Assembly: GCA_050700835.1 (NCBI GenBank)
Contig: JBOHDX010000064.1
Span: forward strand, 28,703 to 92,702
DNA: 64,000 nt
Direction of reading: 5' to 3'
Source of the DNA: JBOHDX01 sp050700835
GTDB taxonomy: Bacteria; Actinomycetota; Actinomycetes; Propionibacteriales; Nocardioidaceae
The notes beneath the pieces were generated by a model. It ran no database searches. It was not told the origin of the DNA and worked only from the letters and a program-made list of their open reading frames with translations. This document shows, piece after piece, positions 32,640 to 41,577 of this stretch. Within the stretch, counting starts at the first letter, position 1; every line of letters starts with the position of its first letter. The position numbers and the translations under genes were made by a program.

Positions 32640-33971
32640 TCAGGCGCCGCGCAGCATCTCGGCCACCAGGAAGGCCAGCTCCAACGACTGCGCCCGGTTC
32701 AGCCTCGGGTCGCACACCGTCTCGTACCGGTGCGCCAAGTCGTCGGCCACCACCCGGCCACCGCCGCCGAGGCACTCGGTCACGTCGTCACCGGTGAGCT
32801 CGACGTGGATCCCGCCGGGCCAGGTGCCCGACGCCCGATGCACTTCGAAGAAGCCCCGCACCTCGTCGATCACGTCGTCGAACTCTCGGGTCTTGTAGCC
32901 GCTGTCGGTCTCGAAAGTGTTGCCGTGCATCGGGTCGCACACCCACGCCGCCTGCACACCGGCCGACGACACCTTGCCGAGCAGCTCGGGCAGCAGGTCG
33001 CGGACCCGGCCGGCGCCCATCCGGGTTACGAACGTCAGCCGGCCCGGCTCGCGGTCGGGGTCGAGCCGCTCGGCCAGCGCGATCGCCTCGTCGGCGGTGA
33101 CCGTGGGTCCGAGCTTGACCCCGATCGGGTTGCGCACCCGGCGCAGCAACTCGACGTGCGCGCCACCGAGCTGGCGGGTCCGCTCACCGATCCAAAGAAA
33201 GTGCCCGGACACGTCGTACGGTGCCTCGGTCCGCGAGTCGATGCGGGTCATCGCGTGCTCGTACTCGAGGATCAGCGCCTCGTGCGAGGAGAAGAAGTCG
33301 ACCGCGTGGAACTCGTCCGGGTTGGCGCCGCAGGCGGCCATGAACGCGAGTGCCCGGTCGATCTCGGCGCCGAGCATCTCGTAGCGCTCCCCCACCGGGC
33401 TGGTGCGGACGAAGTCGGTGTTCCAGGCGTGCATCTGCCGCAGGTCGGCATAGCCGCCGGTGACGAACGCCCGCGAGAGGTTCAACGTCGCCGCCGATGC
33501 GTGGTAGACCTCGAGCAGTCGCGTCGGGTCGGGCGCCCTCGACTCGGGGGTGAAGCCGAACCCGTTGACCGCGTCGCCGCGGTACGCCGGCAGGGTGACG
33601 CCGTCGCGGGTCTCGGTGTCGCTGGAGCGCGGCTTGGCGTACTGGCCCGCGATCCGGCCGAGCTTGACCACCGGGACGCTCGCGGCGTAGGTCAGCACGA
33701 CCGCCATCGACAGCAGCACCTGCAGCTTGTTCCGCACGTTGTCGGCGGTCACCCCGGCGAACGTCTCGGCGCAGTCGCCACCTTGCAGCAGGAACGCCTC
33801 ACCGCCCGCCACGGCGGCGAGCCGCTGCTTGAGGTTGTCGCACTCGCCGGCGAACACCAGCGGCGGCATCGCCCGCAGCCGGGCGATCGCGGCGTCCCGC
33901 ACGATCGGGTCCGGCCAGCTCGGCTGCTGCGCCGCACCGAGCGCGCGGAGCTCGTCGAGCGTCGGAATCAT
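32640..33971 (-). CDS. Class II DAHP synthase (shikimate pathway entry)
   Basis: A 443-residue class II 3-deoxy-D-arabino-heptulosonate-7-phosphate synthase, joining phosphoenolpyruvate and erythrose 4-phosphate. Family blocks are LLQGGDCAETF with the metal-binding Cys, KLGRIAGQYAKPRSS, YRGDAVNGFGFTPESR, SSHEALILEYE, GHFLWIGERTRQLGGAHVE, VCDPMHGNT and GGIHVELTGDDVTECLGG. ATG 33971 lies 6 nt after a TACCCT -10 element (leaderless); the far longer open frame is spurious. It corresponds to mycobacterial aroG in sequence type and in neighbourhood. Confidence 0.95.
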   Translation of the reverse strand: MIPTLDELRALGAAQQPSWPDPIVRDAAIARLRAMPPLVFAGECDNLKQRLAAVAGGEAFLLQGGDCAETFAGVTADNVRNKLQVLLSMAVVLTYAASVPVVKLGRIAGQYAKPRSSDTETRDGVTLPAYRGDAVNGFGFTPESRAPDPTRLLEVYHASAATLNLSRAFVTGGYADLRQMHAWNTDFVRTSPVGERYEMLGAEIDRALAFMAACGANPDEFHAVDFFSSHEALILEYEHAMTRIDSRTEAPYDVSGHFLWIGERTRQLGGAHVELLRRVRNPIGVKLGPTVTADEAIALAERLDPDREPGRLTFVTRMGAGRVRDLLPELLGKVSSAGVQAAWVCDPMHGNTFETDSGYKTREFDDVIDEVRGFFEVHRASGTWPGGIHVELTGDDVTECLGGGGRVVADDLAHRYETVCDPRLNRAQSLELAFLVAEMLRGA

Positions 33972-33977
33972 GGCCAC

Positions 33978-33983
33978 AGGGTA
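33978..33983 (-). promoter_or_regulatory. -10 element TACCCT, leaderless start of 33971
   Basis: On the minus strand TACCCT is followed by 6 nt and the ATG of the DAHP synthase gene. Confidence 0.7.
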
Positions 33984-34023
33984 CGCGGGACGACCTCGCG
34001 GCCGGGTCGGTGTCCACCGCCTG

Positions 34024-34193
34024 CGGCGCCCATTCGACGCCGGCGGCTCCTGGACCGAGACGCCGGCGGATGCCTGGCCGGTCCGGCGTTCAACCGAACG
34101 GCTCCTGGACCCCAGACGCCGGCGACTGCAGACCGGTCCGGCGTTCAGCCGACCGGCTCCTCGACCGCGACGCCGGTCGGTGCCGGACCGGCC
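34024..34193. repeat. Imperfect 55-60-bp tandem repeat
   Basis: Three diverged units start with CGGCGCCCATTC (34024-34083), CGGCGTTCAACC (34084-34138) and CGGCGTTCAGCC (34139-34193); each contains a CGGCTCCT(G/C)GACC block and a following GACGCCGG block. The third unit encodes the C-terminal tail of the MFS transporter, so the coding end has either been amplified into the intergenic space or been captured from it. Confidence 0.85.
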
Positions 34194-35704
34194 TGCGGGC
34201 CGCTGTGGTCCTCGAAGTCGCGCTGTCGCACGAGCACGAGGCACAGCAGGCCGGCGGCGAACGCGATCACCGCGGCGATCGCGGTGATGTGGTTGAGCGC
34301 GTTGACGAAGCCTGTGGTCGCGGCGTCGGCAACCGTGCCGCGGAGCCGCGGCGGGGTGGCAGCCAGCACCTGGTGGATCTGGCCGCCGGTGACGGCCGTC
34401 GAGACCTTGTCGGCTTGGCCGGCGAGCGGCGTGGACGCCAGCGCGGAGCGCACCCCCGTGGCGACGTGGTTGCTGAAGATCGACCCGAGCGCAGCGATCC
34501 CAGTGGCGATTCCCACCTGACGGAACGTGGAGTTGACTCCGGAGGCCATCCCGGCCCGCTCCCGCCGGACCACGCCGACCGCTGTCGAGGCCAGCGGCAC
34601 GTTGACCATCCCGATGCCCAGCCCGGACACCACCAGGCCCGGGATCAGGTGGGTCCAGCTCGACGTGGTGGTGATGCCGTAGATCAGCACGAGACCGATC
34701 CCGATCACCAGGAAGCCGGGACCGATCAGCCACTTGGTGGGCACGTGGCTGGTCAGCCGCCCGGCCACGGATGCGGCGACGAACGCCGCGCCGGACAGGA
34801 ACAGGAACCGCAGACCGGCACCGACGGCGGAGTAGCCGAGGACGTTCTGCACGTAGATCACGAGGTAGGTCAACAGTGAGAAGACCGACGCGGACACGCC
34901 GAAGCCGGCCACCAGGCCGCCGACGAACGTCGGCTTGCGCAGCAACGACATCTCGAACATGGGCGAGTCCTGCACCAGCTGGGTCACCACGAACACCACG
35001 AGCAGCACCCCCGACCCGACCAGGCTCCACACGACGCTGCGCACCCCCCACCCGTCGGCCCCGCCGCGGATCAGCCCGAACACCAACAGGGCCAGACCGC
35101 CGCTGAACGTGACGAAACCGAGCCAGTCCGGCCGGGCCGCACCGGGATCACGGGACTCCTCGAGCCGCAGCAGCGAGACCGCAATCGCCGCGATCCCGAT
35201 CGGCACGTTGACCAGGAAGATCCACCGCCACGACAGCCCGCTGGTAAGCACCCCGCCGAGAACGGGACCCACCGCCACCGCTACTCCGGTGACAGCGCCG
35301 AACACGCCGAAGGCGACTCCGCGTTCCTTGCCGTGGAAGGCACCGGACAGCAGAGCCAGCGACGTGGCGAACATGATCGCCCCGCCCACGCCCTGCCCCG
35401 CCCGCGCCAGCGACAGGAACACGGTGCCGGTGGACAGGCCGCACAGCAGCGAACCCGCGGTGAACACCCCGGTCCCGATCACGAACAGCAGCCGGCGCCC
35501 GAACAGGTCTGCCAGCGAGCCTGACGTGAGGAGCAGGGCGGCGAGGGTCAGCGCGTAGGCGTCGATGACCCACTGCAGACCCGACAGGGACGCCCCGAAC
35601 GCGTGTTGGATGTCGGGCAGCGCGACGTTGACAATGGTGATGTCCAGCAACAGCATGAACACGCCGGTGCACACGGCCGTCAGCGTCCACCACTTGCGAT
35701 CCAT
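34145..35704 (-). CDS. MFS drug transporter, DHA2 (EmrB/QacA) type
   Basis: A 519-residue protein with about 14 membrane helices. It opens WWTLTAVCTGVFMLLLDITIVNVALP, where the DITIVNVALP motif is typical of DHA2 proton antiporters; LQWVIDAYALTLAALLLTSGSLADLFGRR carries the conserved inter-helix loop. It should export hydrophobic or antibiotic compounds using proton motive force. ATG 35704 follows AGAGGGA. The last residues are encoded in a tandem repeat. The next gene upstream (phosphofructokinase) ends 29 bp before its start. Confidence 0.9.
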   Translation of the reverse strand: MDRKWWTLTAVCTGVFMLLLDITIVNVALPDIQHAFGASLSGLQWVIDAYALTLAALLLTSGSLADLFGRRLLFVIGTGVFTAGSLLCGLSTGTVFLSLARAGQGVGGAIMFATSLALLSGAFHGKERGVAFGVFGAVTGVAVAVGPVLGGVLTSGLSWRWIFLVNVPIGIAAIAVSLLRLEESRDPGAARPDWLGFVTFSGGLALLVFGLIRGGADGWGVRSVVWSLVGSGVLLVVFVVTQLVQDSPMFEMSLLRKPTFVGGLVAGFGVSASVFSLLTYLVIYVQNVLGYSAVGAGLRFLFLSGAAFVAASVAGRLTSHVPTKWLIGPGFLVIGIGLVLIYGITTTSSWTHLIPGLVVSGLGIGMVNVPLASTAVGVVRRERAGMASGVNSTFRQVGIATGIAALGSIFSNHVATGVRSALASTPLAGQADKVSTAVTGGQIHQVLAATPPRLRGTVADAATTGFVNALNHITAIAAVIAFAAGLLCLVLVRQRDFEDHSGPQAGPAPTGVAVEEPVG

Positions 35705-35733
35705 CCGGTCCCTCTTCTCAGCCGCGCGGCAAC

Positions 35734-36759
35734 TCAGCCGAACAGCACCTCGGCCTCGGCGTACAGCTCCGGCTTCACCGTCTTGAGCTCCGACGTGCCC
35801 TCGGACAGGGGTACGCGGACGATGTCGGTGCCGCGCAACGCCACCATCGTGCCGAAGTCGCCGTCGTGCACCGCGGCGATCGCGTGCAGCCCGAACCTGG
35901 TCGCCAGCCACCGGTCGAACGCGGTCGGGGTGCCGCCGCGCTGGATGTGGCCGAGCACCACCGCGCGGGCCTCCTTGCCGGTCCGGTCCTCGATCTCCCG
36001 GGCGAGCCGGTCACCGATGCCACCCAGGCGCACGTGCCCGAACGCGTCGGTCTCGCCGGCCACGGTGTCCCAGGTGCCGGCCTCCGGCACGGCGCCCTCG
36101 GCGACGACGATGATCGGCGAGTAGTGCGTGGCGAACCGGCTCTCCACCTGGGCACAGACCCGCGCGATGTCGAACGGCCGCTCGGGGATCAAGATGATGT
36201 TGGCGCCGCCGGCGATGCCGCAGTGCAGCGCGATCCAGCCGGCGTTGCGGCCCATCACCTCCACGACCAGCACCCGGTGGTGCGACTCCGCGGTGGTGTG
36301 CAGCCGGTCGATCGCCTCCATCGCGATGTTCACGGCCGTGTCGAAGCCGAACGTGAAATCGGTCCCCGACAGGTCGTTGTCGATCGTCTTCGGCACACCG
36401 ACGACGTTGACATCGACCTCGGCCAGCTTCGTGGCGACGCCGAGCGTGTCCTCGCCGCCGATGGCAACCAGCGCGTCGCACCCGTTGGCCGCGAGGTTGT
36501 CCTTGATCTGCCCCACCCCGCCGTCCACCGTGAACGGGTTGGTACGCGAGGAGCCCAGGATCGTCCCGCCCCGCGGCAGAATCCCGCGCACCTGCGGCAC
36601 GCCCAACGCCGTCGTCTGGTTCTCCAGCGGCCCGCGCCAACCGTCCCGGAACCCGACGAAGTCGATGCCGTAGTCCTGGACCCCCTTGCGCACCACGGCA
36701 CGGATCACTGCGTTGAGCCCGGGGCAGTCACCGCCGCCGGTCAGGACACCCACTCGCAC
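35734..36759 (-). CDS. 6-phosphofructokinase, residues predicting PPi dependence
   Basis: A 341-residue PfkA-family enzyme. It opens VRVGVLTGGGDCPGLNAVIRAV; the fructose-6-phosphate site is seen in PKTIDNDLSGTDFTFGFDTA, VVEVMGRNAGWIALHCG and LGHIQRGGTPTAFDR. Asp occupies position 104 (GGEDT) and Lys position 124 (PKTIDND), matching E. coli numbering; in this family Gly104 goes with ATP and Asp104 plus Lys124 with pyrophosphate. The enzyme is therefore more likely a reversible PPi-PFK than a classical ATP-PFK. GTG 36759 follows GGAGGAGA by 4 nt and starts exactly at the family N-terminus. Confidence 0.92.
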   Translation of the reverse strand: MRVGVLTGGGDCPGLNAVIRAVVRKGVQDYGIDFVGFRDGWRGPLENQTTALGVPQVRGILPRGGTILGSSRTNPFTVDGGVGQIKDNLAANGCDALVAIGGEDTLGVATKLAEVDVNVVGVPKTIDNDLSGTDFTFGFDTAVNIAMEAIDRLHTTAESHHRVLVVEVMGRNAGWIALHCGIAGGANIILIPERPFDIARVCAQVESRFATHYSPIIVVAEGAVPEAGTWDTVAGETDAFGHVRLGGIGDRLAREIEDRTGKEARAVVLGHIQRGGTPTAFDRWLATRFGLHAIAAVHDGDFGTMVALRGTDIVRVPLSEGTSELKTVKPELYAEAEVLFG

Positions 36760-36868
36760 GTTGTCTCCTCCGTCGAATCGTTGGTACCACTCAGCCAACC
36801 ACCAACCACCTACCGCACGCGACGTACGGCCAGCCGACGAACCTCCTGGGCACGTTGGGTCGCTGGGC

Positions 36869-36874
36869 TACGTT
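36869..36874 (+). promoter_or_regulatory. -10 element TACGTT, leaderless start of 36881
   Basis: TACGTT is followed by 6 nt and the ATG of the DUF1028 gene. This decides against the longer upstream open frame. Confidence 0.65.
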
Positions 36875-36880
36875 GCCGTC

Positions 36881-37720
36881 ATGACGTTCTCGATCGCAGC
36901 GCGCTCGACCGACGGCACGAACTGGGGCGTCGCCGTGGCCTCGAAGTTCCTGGCCGTGGGAGCGGCGGTGCCGGTGGCCCGACGAGAGGTCGGCGCCATC
37001 GCGACGCAGGCGTTCTGCAACACGTTGTACCGGCGCGACGGCCTCGCCCTGCTCAGCCAGGGTCAGCCGGCGCAGGAGACGCTGGATGCTCTGGTGGCCG
37101 CCGACGACCAGCGTGAGACCCGGCAGGCCGGCATCGTCGACTCGCAGGGGGGTGCGGCCACCTGGACCGGGTCGGAGTGCCTGGACTGGGCCGGCGGGGT
37201 GACCGGTCCCGGCTATGCCATCCAGGGCAACATCCTGGTCGGCGCTCAGGTGATCGCCGCGATGGAGTCCGCGTGGTTGTCCGGCGACGGGCAGCCGCTG
37301 GCCCACCGACTTCTTGCCGCGCTGACCGCTGGGGACGCCCAAGGCGGTGACCGGCGGGGGCGGCAAAGCGCGGCCCTGCTCGTGGTGTCGGACACCGGCA
37401 GCTACACGCCCGGCGACGACGTCGCCTACGACCTGCGGGTGGACGACCACCCTGACCCGGTGCAAGAGCTTGGCCGGCTGCTCGAGCTGCACCACATCTA
37501 CTTCGACGAGCCCGCGGAGGCCGACCTGCTGGCGGTCGAGGGCGACGTGGCGGCTGAGATCGAGCGACACCTGACAGTCCTCGACCAGCCGTCGCTGGAG
37601 ACGTGGGCCGGCATCGAGAACTACGAGCTGCGGCTCAAGCCCGGCAAGGTCGACCGGTTCGTGCTGGAGCAGCTGCGCCTCCAGGCGAGCCAGGTCGCAG
37701 ACATTCGCGACCGCAGCTGA
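36881..37720 (+). CDS. DUF1028 family Ntn-hydrolase-like protein
   Basis: A 279-residue protein beginning TFSIAARSTDGTNWGVAVASKF, the DUF1028 signature, with GAIATQAFCNTLYRRDGLALL, RQAGIVDSQGGAATWTGSEC and YAIQGNILVGAQVIAAM following. The fold is related to Ntn hydrolases; the reaction is unknown. A C-terminal extension of about 70 residues (after YDLRVDDHPDPVQELGRLL) resembles the peptidoglycan-binding-like tail found in some members. The gene is monocistronic and divergent from phosphofructokinase, with a leaderless promoter. Confidence 0.88.
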   Translation: MTFSIAARSTDGTNWGVAVASKFLAVGAAVPVARREVGAIATQAFCNTLYRRDGLALLSQGQPAQETLDALVAADDQRETRQAGIVDSQGGAATWTGSECLDWAGGVTGPGYAIQGNILVGAQVIAAMESAWLSGDGQPLAHRLLAALTAGDAQGGDRRGRQSAALLVVSDTGSYTPGDDVAYDLRVDDHPDPVQELGRLLELHHIYFDEPAEADLLAVEGDVAAEIERHLTVLDQPSLETWAGIENYELRLKPGKVDRFVLEQLRLQASQVADIRDRS

Positions 37721-37760
37721 ACCGAGCCGCGACCGCGGGTGGGTCGACAGGCTGAGAGGG

Positions 37761-38561
37761 TCAGGATGCCTGCGCTGCAGGCGGCTGACCGTCGCGCGCG
37801 TCGGCGACCGGGTCCGAGCCGCTGACTCTGCCGAGTGGCTCCGGGTCAGCAGCGGCGGCTGCCTCGGGGGCCGATTTGCCGGCCTTCTTCGCCTCGTCCT
37901 TGGCGCGGCTGGCGTAGATGTCGACGTACTCCTGGCCGGAGAGCCGCATGATCTCGTACATCACCTCGTCGGTGATGGCCCGCAGGATGTAGCGATCGCT
38001 CTCCATGCCTTCGTACCTGCTGAAGTCGAGCGGCTTGCCGAAGTGCACCTCGGGGCGCACCAGGCGGCCGAAGATCTTGCCCGGCGGCGCGACCTCGTCG
38101 GTGCGGCGCACCGCCACCGGGATCACCGGCACTTTGGCCTCGAGCGCCATCCGGGCGAGGCCGGTACGCCCGCGATAGAGCCGGCCGTCGTGCGAACGGG
38201 TGCCTTCGGGGAAGATCCCGAAGAGCTCACCGGAGGCCAGGATCTTCAGTCCCGACAGCAGCGCACCCTCGGATGCGCGTCCCCCCGAGCGGTCGATCGG
38301 GACCTGACCGGACCCGGCGAAGAACGAGCGCTGAGCCCACCCCTTGAGGCCACGACCCTCGAAGTACTCCGCCTTCGCCACGAACGTGACGCGGCGCGGG
38401 ATCGCCAACGGCATGAACAGCCAGTCGGAGTAGGACAGGTGGTTGCAGGCCAGGATGGCGGCGCCCTCGTCGGGGACGTTCTCGGTGCCGGTGGCGGACG
38501 GGCGGAAGATGCCCTTGAGCAAGGGTCCCAGGAACACCCACTTGAGCATCCAGTAGAACAC
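37761..38561 (-). CDS. 1-acyl-glycerol-3-phosphate acyltransferase (PlsC-like)
   Basis: A 266-residue membrane-associated acyltransferase. The catalytic box CNHLSYSDWLF (His-X4-Asp) and the phosphate-binding GIFPEGTRSHDG are intact, with VPIDRSGG between them and VIPVAVRRTDEV after. It acylates lysophosphatidate or a related acceptor in phospholipid synthesis. The C-terminal 60 residues are a Lys/Ala/Pro-rich tail. GTG 38561 has GAGGTGA just upstream. Position and type match the Rv2182c homologue of mycobacteria. Confidence 0.9.
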   Translation of the reverse strand: MFYWMLKWVFLGPLLKGIFRPSATGTENVPDEGAAILACNHLSYSDWLFMPLAIPRRVTFVAKAEYFEGRGLKGWAQRSFFAGSGQVPIDRSGGRASEGALLSGLKILASGELFGIFPEGTRSHDGRLYRGRTGLARMALEAKVPVIPVAVRRTDEVAPPGKIFGRLVRPEVHFGKPLDFSRYEGMESDRYILRAITDEVMYEIMRLSGQEYVDIYASRAKDEAKKAGKSAPEAAAAADPEPLGRVSGSDPVADARDGQPPAAQAS

Positions 38562-38740
38562 TGGTCACCTCGGTCCTCGTGGGGTCCTCGCCGTGCGGCC
38601 TCGACCCGACGAAACCCTACCCGCGGCGTCCGGGCCCGGACAGGGGCGAGCACCTGCCACGAGCGCGGCCTGCCGGGTACGGTGGCTGGCACAGCCTTGA
38701 GGAGACCGACGCGGCCGATCATGCCTGAGACGGAGGCACC

Positions 38741-39271
38741 ATGAGTCACGACGGCTGGACCGACGGCTCGGGCGCGCAGGACTTCAGTCACGACGCCGAC
38801 CAGGCGTTCGATGACCTCGTGGCGGCGTTCAACCGGGACACCAGCAGCGAGCCGGCGGTGTGGCCGGCGGCCGAGGACGTCGACCCCGACGCGACCGACG
38901 ACTACTTCGCGCAGCCGACCGTCGAGGTCCCGCCGAACCTCGGCGGATTCCGCTCCGGTCCGGTGGTGCCCGACGGTGTGGGCTACCTCCCCGGCCATGA
39001 GCAGTACGAACCCGACAACGAGCACGACCACTTCGTACCTCCGGCTCCTCCGCCGGTGCCGCGACCCCAGACGATCACGCTGCTGGTCTGGGGCGTCATC
39101 GTGGGCGGCCCGACGCTCCTGGTGGGCTCGACGCTGACCGGGCGCCCGATGCCCCAGTGGTTGGCAACCTTGCTGATGTTGGGTTTCGTGGCCGGGGTCG
39201 TGACCCTGATCGCCCGCCTCGACGACGGGAGCGGGGACGCCGACGGACCCGACAACGGCGCCGTCGTCTGA
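38741..39271 (+). CDS. Acidic membrane protein of unknown function
   Basis: A 176-residue protein with a long acidic cytoplasmic N-terminus (about 1-100, ending in a Pro-rich PPAPPPVPRPQT) and two membrane helices (about 111-130 and 138-158), then a short acidic tail. No family recognised. GGAGG lies just before ATG 38741 and TACGGT at 38678-38683 is a candidate -10. It is divergent from the acyltransferase gene. Codon use is like that of its neighbours, so I regard it as a real gene. Confidence 0.7.
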   Translation: MSHDGWTDGSGAQDFSHDADQAFDDLVAAFNRDTSSEPAVWPAAEDVDPDATDDYFAQPTVEVPPNLGGFRSGPVVPDGVGYLPGHEQYEPDNEHDHFVPPAPPPVPRPQTITLLVWGVIVGGPTLLVGSTLTGRPMPQWLATLLMLGFVAGVVTLIARLDDGSGDADGPDNGAVV

Positions 39272-39328
39272 GGTGCAAGACTCCGCTCCGGGTCGGCGAG
39301 GGCCGGCGACCGGTACCAGGAGGGCCAC

Positions 39329-40573
39329 GTGCAGGTCAGCGAGACAGTCGAGATCACCGGGCACCTGATGGACAGCGGCATCCTGAGCCGGGTCCTCGAC
39401 GACATCCGGGGCTATGACGGCGACTACGTCATCAACCGGTTCGACGTCGGCCACGACGCCGGCGACCCGTCGCATGCCCGGATCACAGTCTCCGCCGTCG
39501 ACGACGAGGCCCTGCAACGGCTGCTGATGCGGCTACAGACCAAGGGCGTCAACCTCGTCGACCCCGGTGAGGCCGAGGTGTCGGCGGTGACCCAGGACGG
39601 CGTCTTCCCGGACGGGTTCTACTCCACCACCAATCTCGAGACGCGGGTCCGCCTCGACGGTCGCTGGATCAGCGTCGAGCAGCCCGAGATGGACTGCGGA
39701 CTGCTCGTCGAGGAGCGGGACGGAACCACCCACGCACGGACCATCCCGATGTCGGACGTCCGCCCGGGCATGCAGGTCGTCTGCGGTGCGCAGGGCGTTC
39801 GGGTCGTCACCCCGGTCGTCGACCGTGACGATGAGATGTTCGGCTTCATGGAGTCGGACGTGTCCAGCGAGAAGCCGCAGGCCGTGCTCGTCCGTCAGGT
39901 GGCCGACGGGATGCGGGCCGCCAAGGACGCCGGCCGGAAGGTCCTGTGGGTCGGCGGTCCCGGCGTCGTGCACACCGGCGCCGCACCCGCCATGGTGGCC
40001 ATCGTCGAGGCCGGCTTCGTGGACGTGCTGTTCGCCGGCAACGCGCTCGCCACCCACGACATCGAGTCATCGTTGTTCGGCACGTCGCTGGGAGTCGACC
40101 TCGCGCACGGACGCGGAGTCGAGCATGGGCACGAGCACCACATCAGGGCACTCAACATCATCCGCAAGTCCGGCTCGATCGCGGCCGCGGTGGAGCAGGG
40201 CGTACTCACCGGCGGGATCATGCACGCGCTGGTACGACAGGGGAAGCGGTTCGTGCTGGTGGGGTCGGTACGCGACGACGGGCCGCTGCCGGACGTCTAC
40301 ACCGACGTGCTCGACGGCCAGCGGGCGATGCGGGCCGAGCTCGCCGACATCGGCTACTGCCTGATGGTGGCGACCATGCTGCACTCGGTGGCCACCGGCA
40401 ACATCCTGCCGGCGTCGATCCCGCTGGTCTGCGTCGACATCAACCCAGCGACCGTCACCAAGCTCGCCGACCGTGGGTCCTCGCAGGCCCGCGGCATCGT
40501 CACCGACGTGGGCCTGTTCCTGGAGCAGCTCGCGCAGGAGCTGGTGCCGGGCTACCGGCGCCCGACTGGTTAG
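39329..40573 (+). CDS. TIGR00300 family protein (LOR/SDH domain, ornithine cyclodeaminase type)
   Basis: A 414-residue protein of the TIGR00300 family, which shares its catalytic domain with the C-terminal half of cyanobacterial ArgZ/AgrE, an ornithine cyclodeaminase. Blocks seen are DSGILSRVLDDI, VDPGEAEVSAVTQDGVFPDGFYSTTNL, the dinucleotide-binding region VLWVGGPGVVHTGAAPAMV and FAGNALATHDIESSLFGTSLG. It probably converts ornithine to proline, NAD-assisted; the arginine dihydrolase domain is missing. GTG 39329 follows AGGAGGG. Its stop codon overlaps that of the convergent Gfo/Idh gene by 3 nt. Confidence 0.85.
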   Translation: MQVSETVEITGHLMDSGILSRVLDDIRGYDGDYVINRFDVGHDAGDPSHARITVSAVDDEALQRLLMRLQTKGVNLVDPGEAEVSAVTQDGVFPDGFYSTTNLETRVRLDGRWISVEQPEMDCGLLVEERDGTTHARTIPMSDVRPGMQVVCGAQGVRVVTPVVDRDDEMFGFMESDVSSEKPQAVLVRQVADGMRAAKDAGRKVLWVGGPGVVHTGAAPAMVAIVEAGFVDVLFAGNALATHDIESSLFGTSLGVDLAHGRGVEHGHEHHIRALNIIRKSGSIAAAVEQGVLTGGIMHALVRQGKRFVLVGSVRDDGPLPDVYTDVLDGQRAMRAELADIGYCLMVATMLHSVATGNILPASIPLVCVDINPATVTKLADRGSSQARGIVTDVGLFLEQLAQELVPGYRRPTG

Positions 40574-41577
40574 CGCCGCCGGCTGTCGTCCAACGACACG
40601 GTGTCTCCCGATCGGGCCGACTCCAGCAGCCTCTCGGCAACCTCGACCGTGGTGACCGCCTCGCGCATCGTCACGGTCTCGGCGCGCCCGCCCCGGACAG
40701 CGTCACAGAACGCCGCCAACTCCGTGGCGAGCGGCTCCGCCTTCGGGAAGGCATAGCGGACCATGTCCCCTTCGACCACGCCGCGGAACGTCGCGAACGT
40801 GTCCCACTGGACCGGGGCCGCGCCGTTGGCATAGAAGGTCAGGTCGGCGCTGAGCGTGTCGGCCACCAGACAGCCACGCTCTCCGGTGACCACGGTGATG
40901 CGTTCCTTCATCGGCGACAGCCAGTTGACCAGGTGGTTGACAACGGTCCCGTCGGCCAGTGACCCGACGACGGCGACCAGATCCTCGTGCTCACGACCGC
41001 TACGGTGGGCGGTCCGCGCCGACACGTCACGATAAGGCTGCTGGGTGACCCATGCCGTGAGATCCACGTCGTGGGTGGCGAGGTCCATCACCACGCCCAC
41101 GTCGCCGATCCGTGCCGGATAGGGACCCTGGCGCCGGGTAATGACCTGATAAACGCTGCCGAGCTCACCGGCCGCGAGCCGGCGGCGCATCTGCAGCAGG
41201 GCGGGATTGTAGCGCTCCACGTGCCCGACACAGCCGAGCACACCGGCCTTGTCGAAGGCCTCCTCCAGTTGCCGGGCGTCGTGGAAGGTCGACGCCAGTG
41301 GCTTCTCGATCAGGGTCGCGATCCCGGCCTCGGCAAGGGCGAGCCCGACGTCGACGTGTGCGTAGGTGGGCGTGGCCACCACGCAGAGATCAATGCCAGT
41401 CGCGACCACCGCCTCGACGCCAGGGACCAGGCTGGCACTGCCGACCACGCCGTACGGGTCGCCGCCAGGGTCGGCGACCACCACCAGATCGACGTCGGGG
41501 AGCCCACGCAGCACCCGGGCGTGGTGGCGCCCCATCGCGCCCGCGCCGATCAGTCCAGCGCGCAAGGGGCCGCTCAT
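40570..41577 (-). CDS. Gfo/Idh/MocA oxidoreductase (WlbA/WbpB-like)
   Basis: A 335-residue NAD-dependent sugar dehydrogenase. It has the nucleotide fold AGLIGAGAMGRHHARVL, the catalytic-lysine motif LIEKPLAS, the WlbA-like GHVERYNPALLQ and the later DLATHDVDLTAW. With the following aminotransferase and acyltransferase it matches the three steps that turn a UDP-GlcNAc uronic acid into a 2,3-diamino sugar acid: 3-oxidation, transamination, N-acetylation. Its start overlaps the aminotransferase stop (ATGA). It is the last gene of the operon. Confidence 0.88.
   Translation of the reverse strand: MSGPLRAGLIGAGAMGRHHARVLRGLPDVDLVVVADPGGDPYGVVGSASLVPGVEAVVATGIDLCVVATPTYAHVDVGLALAEAGIATLIEKPLASTFHDARQLEEAFDKAGVLGCVGHVERYNPALLQMRRRLAAGELGSVYQVITRRQGPYPARIGDVGVVMDLATHDVDLTAWVTQQPYRDVSARTAHRSGREHEDLVAVVGSLADGTVVNHLVNWLSPMKERITVVTGERGCLVADTLSADLTFYANGAAPVQWDTFATFRGVVEGDMVRYAFPKAEPLATELAAFCDAVRGGRAETVTMREAVTTVEVAERLLESARSGDTVSLDDSRRR

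Noticed and set aside
32640..35051. 803-residue open frame ending in DAHP synthase
   Set aside because: The first 360 residues are a shadow of the MFS gene in another frame; the family N-terminus and a leaderless promoter fix the start at 33971.
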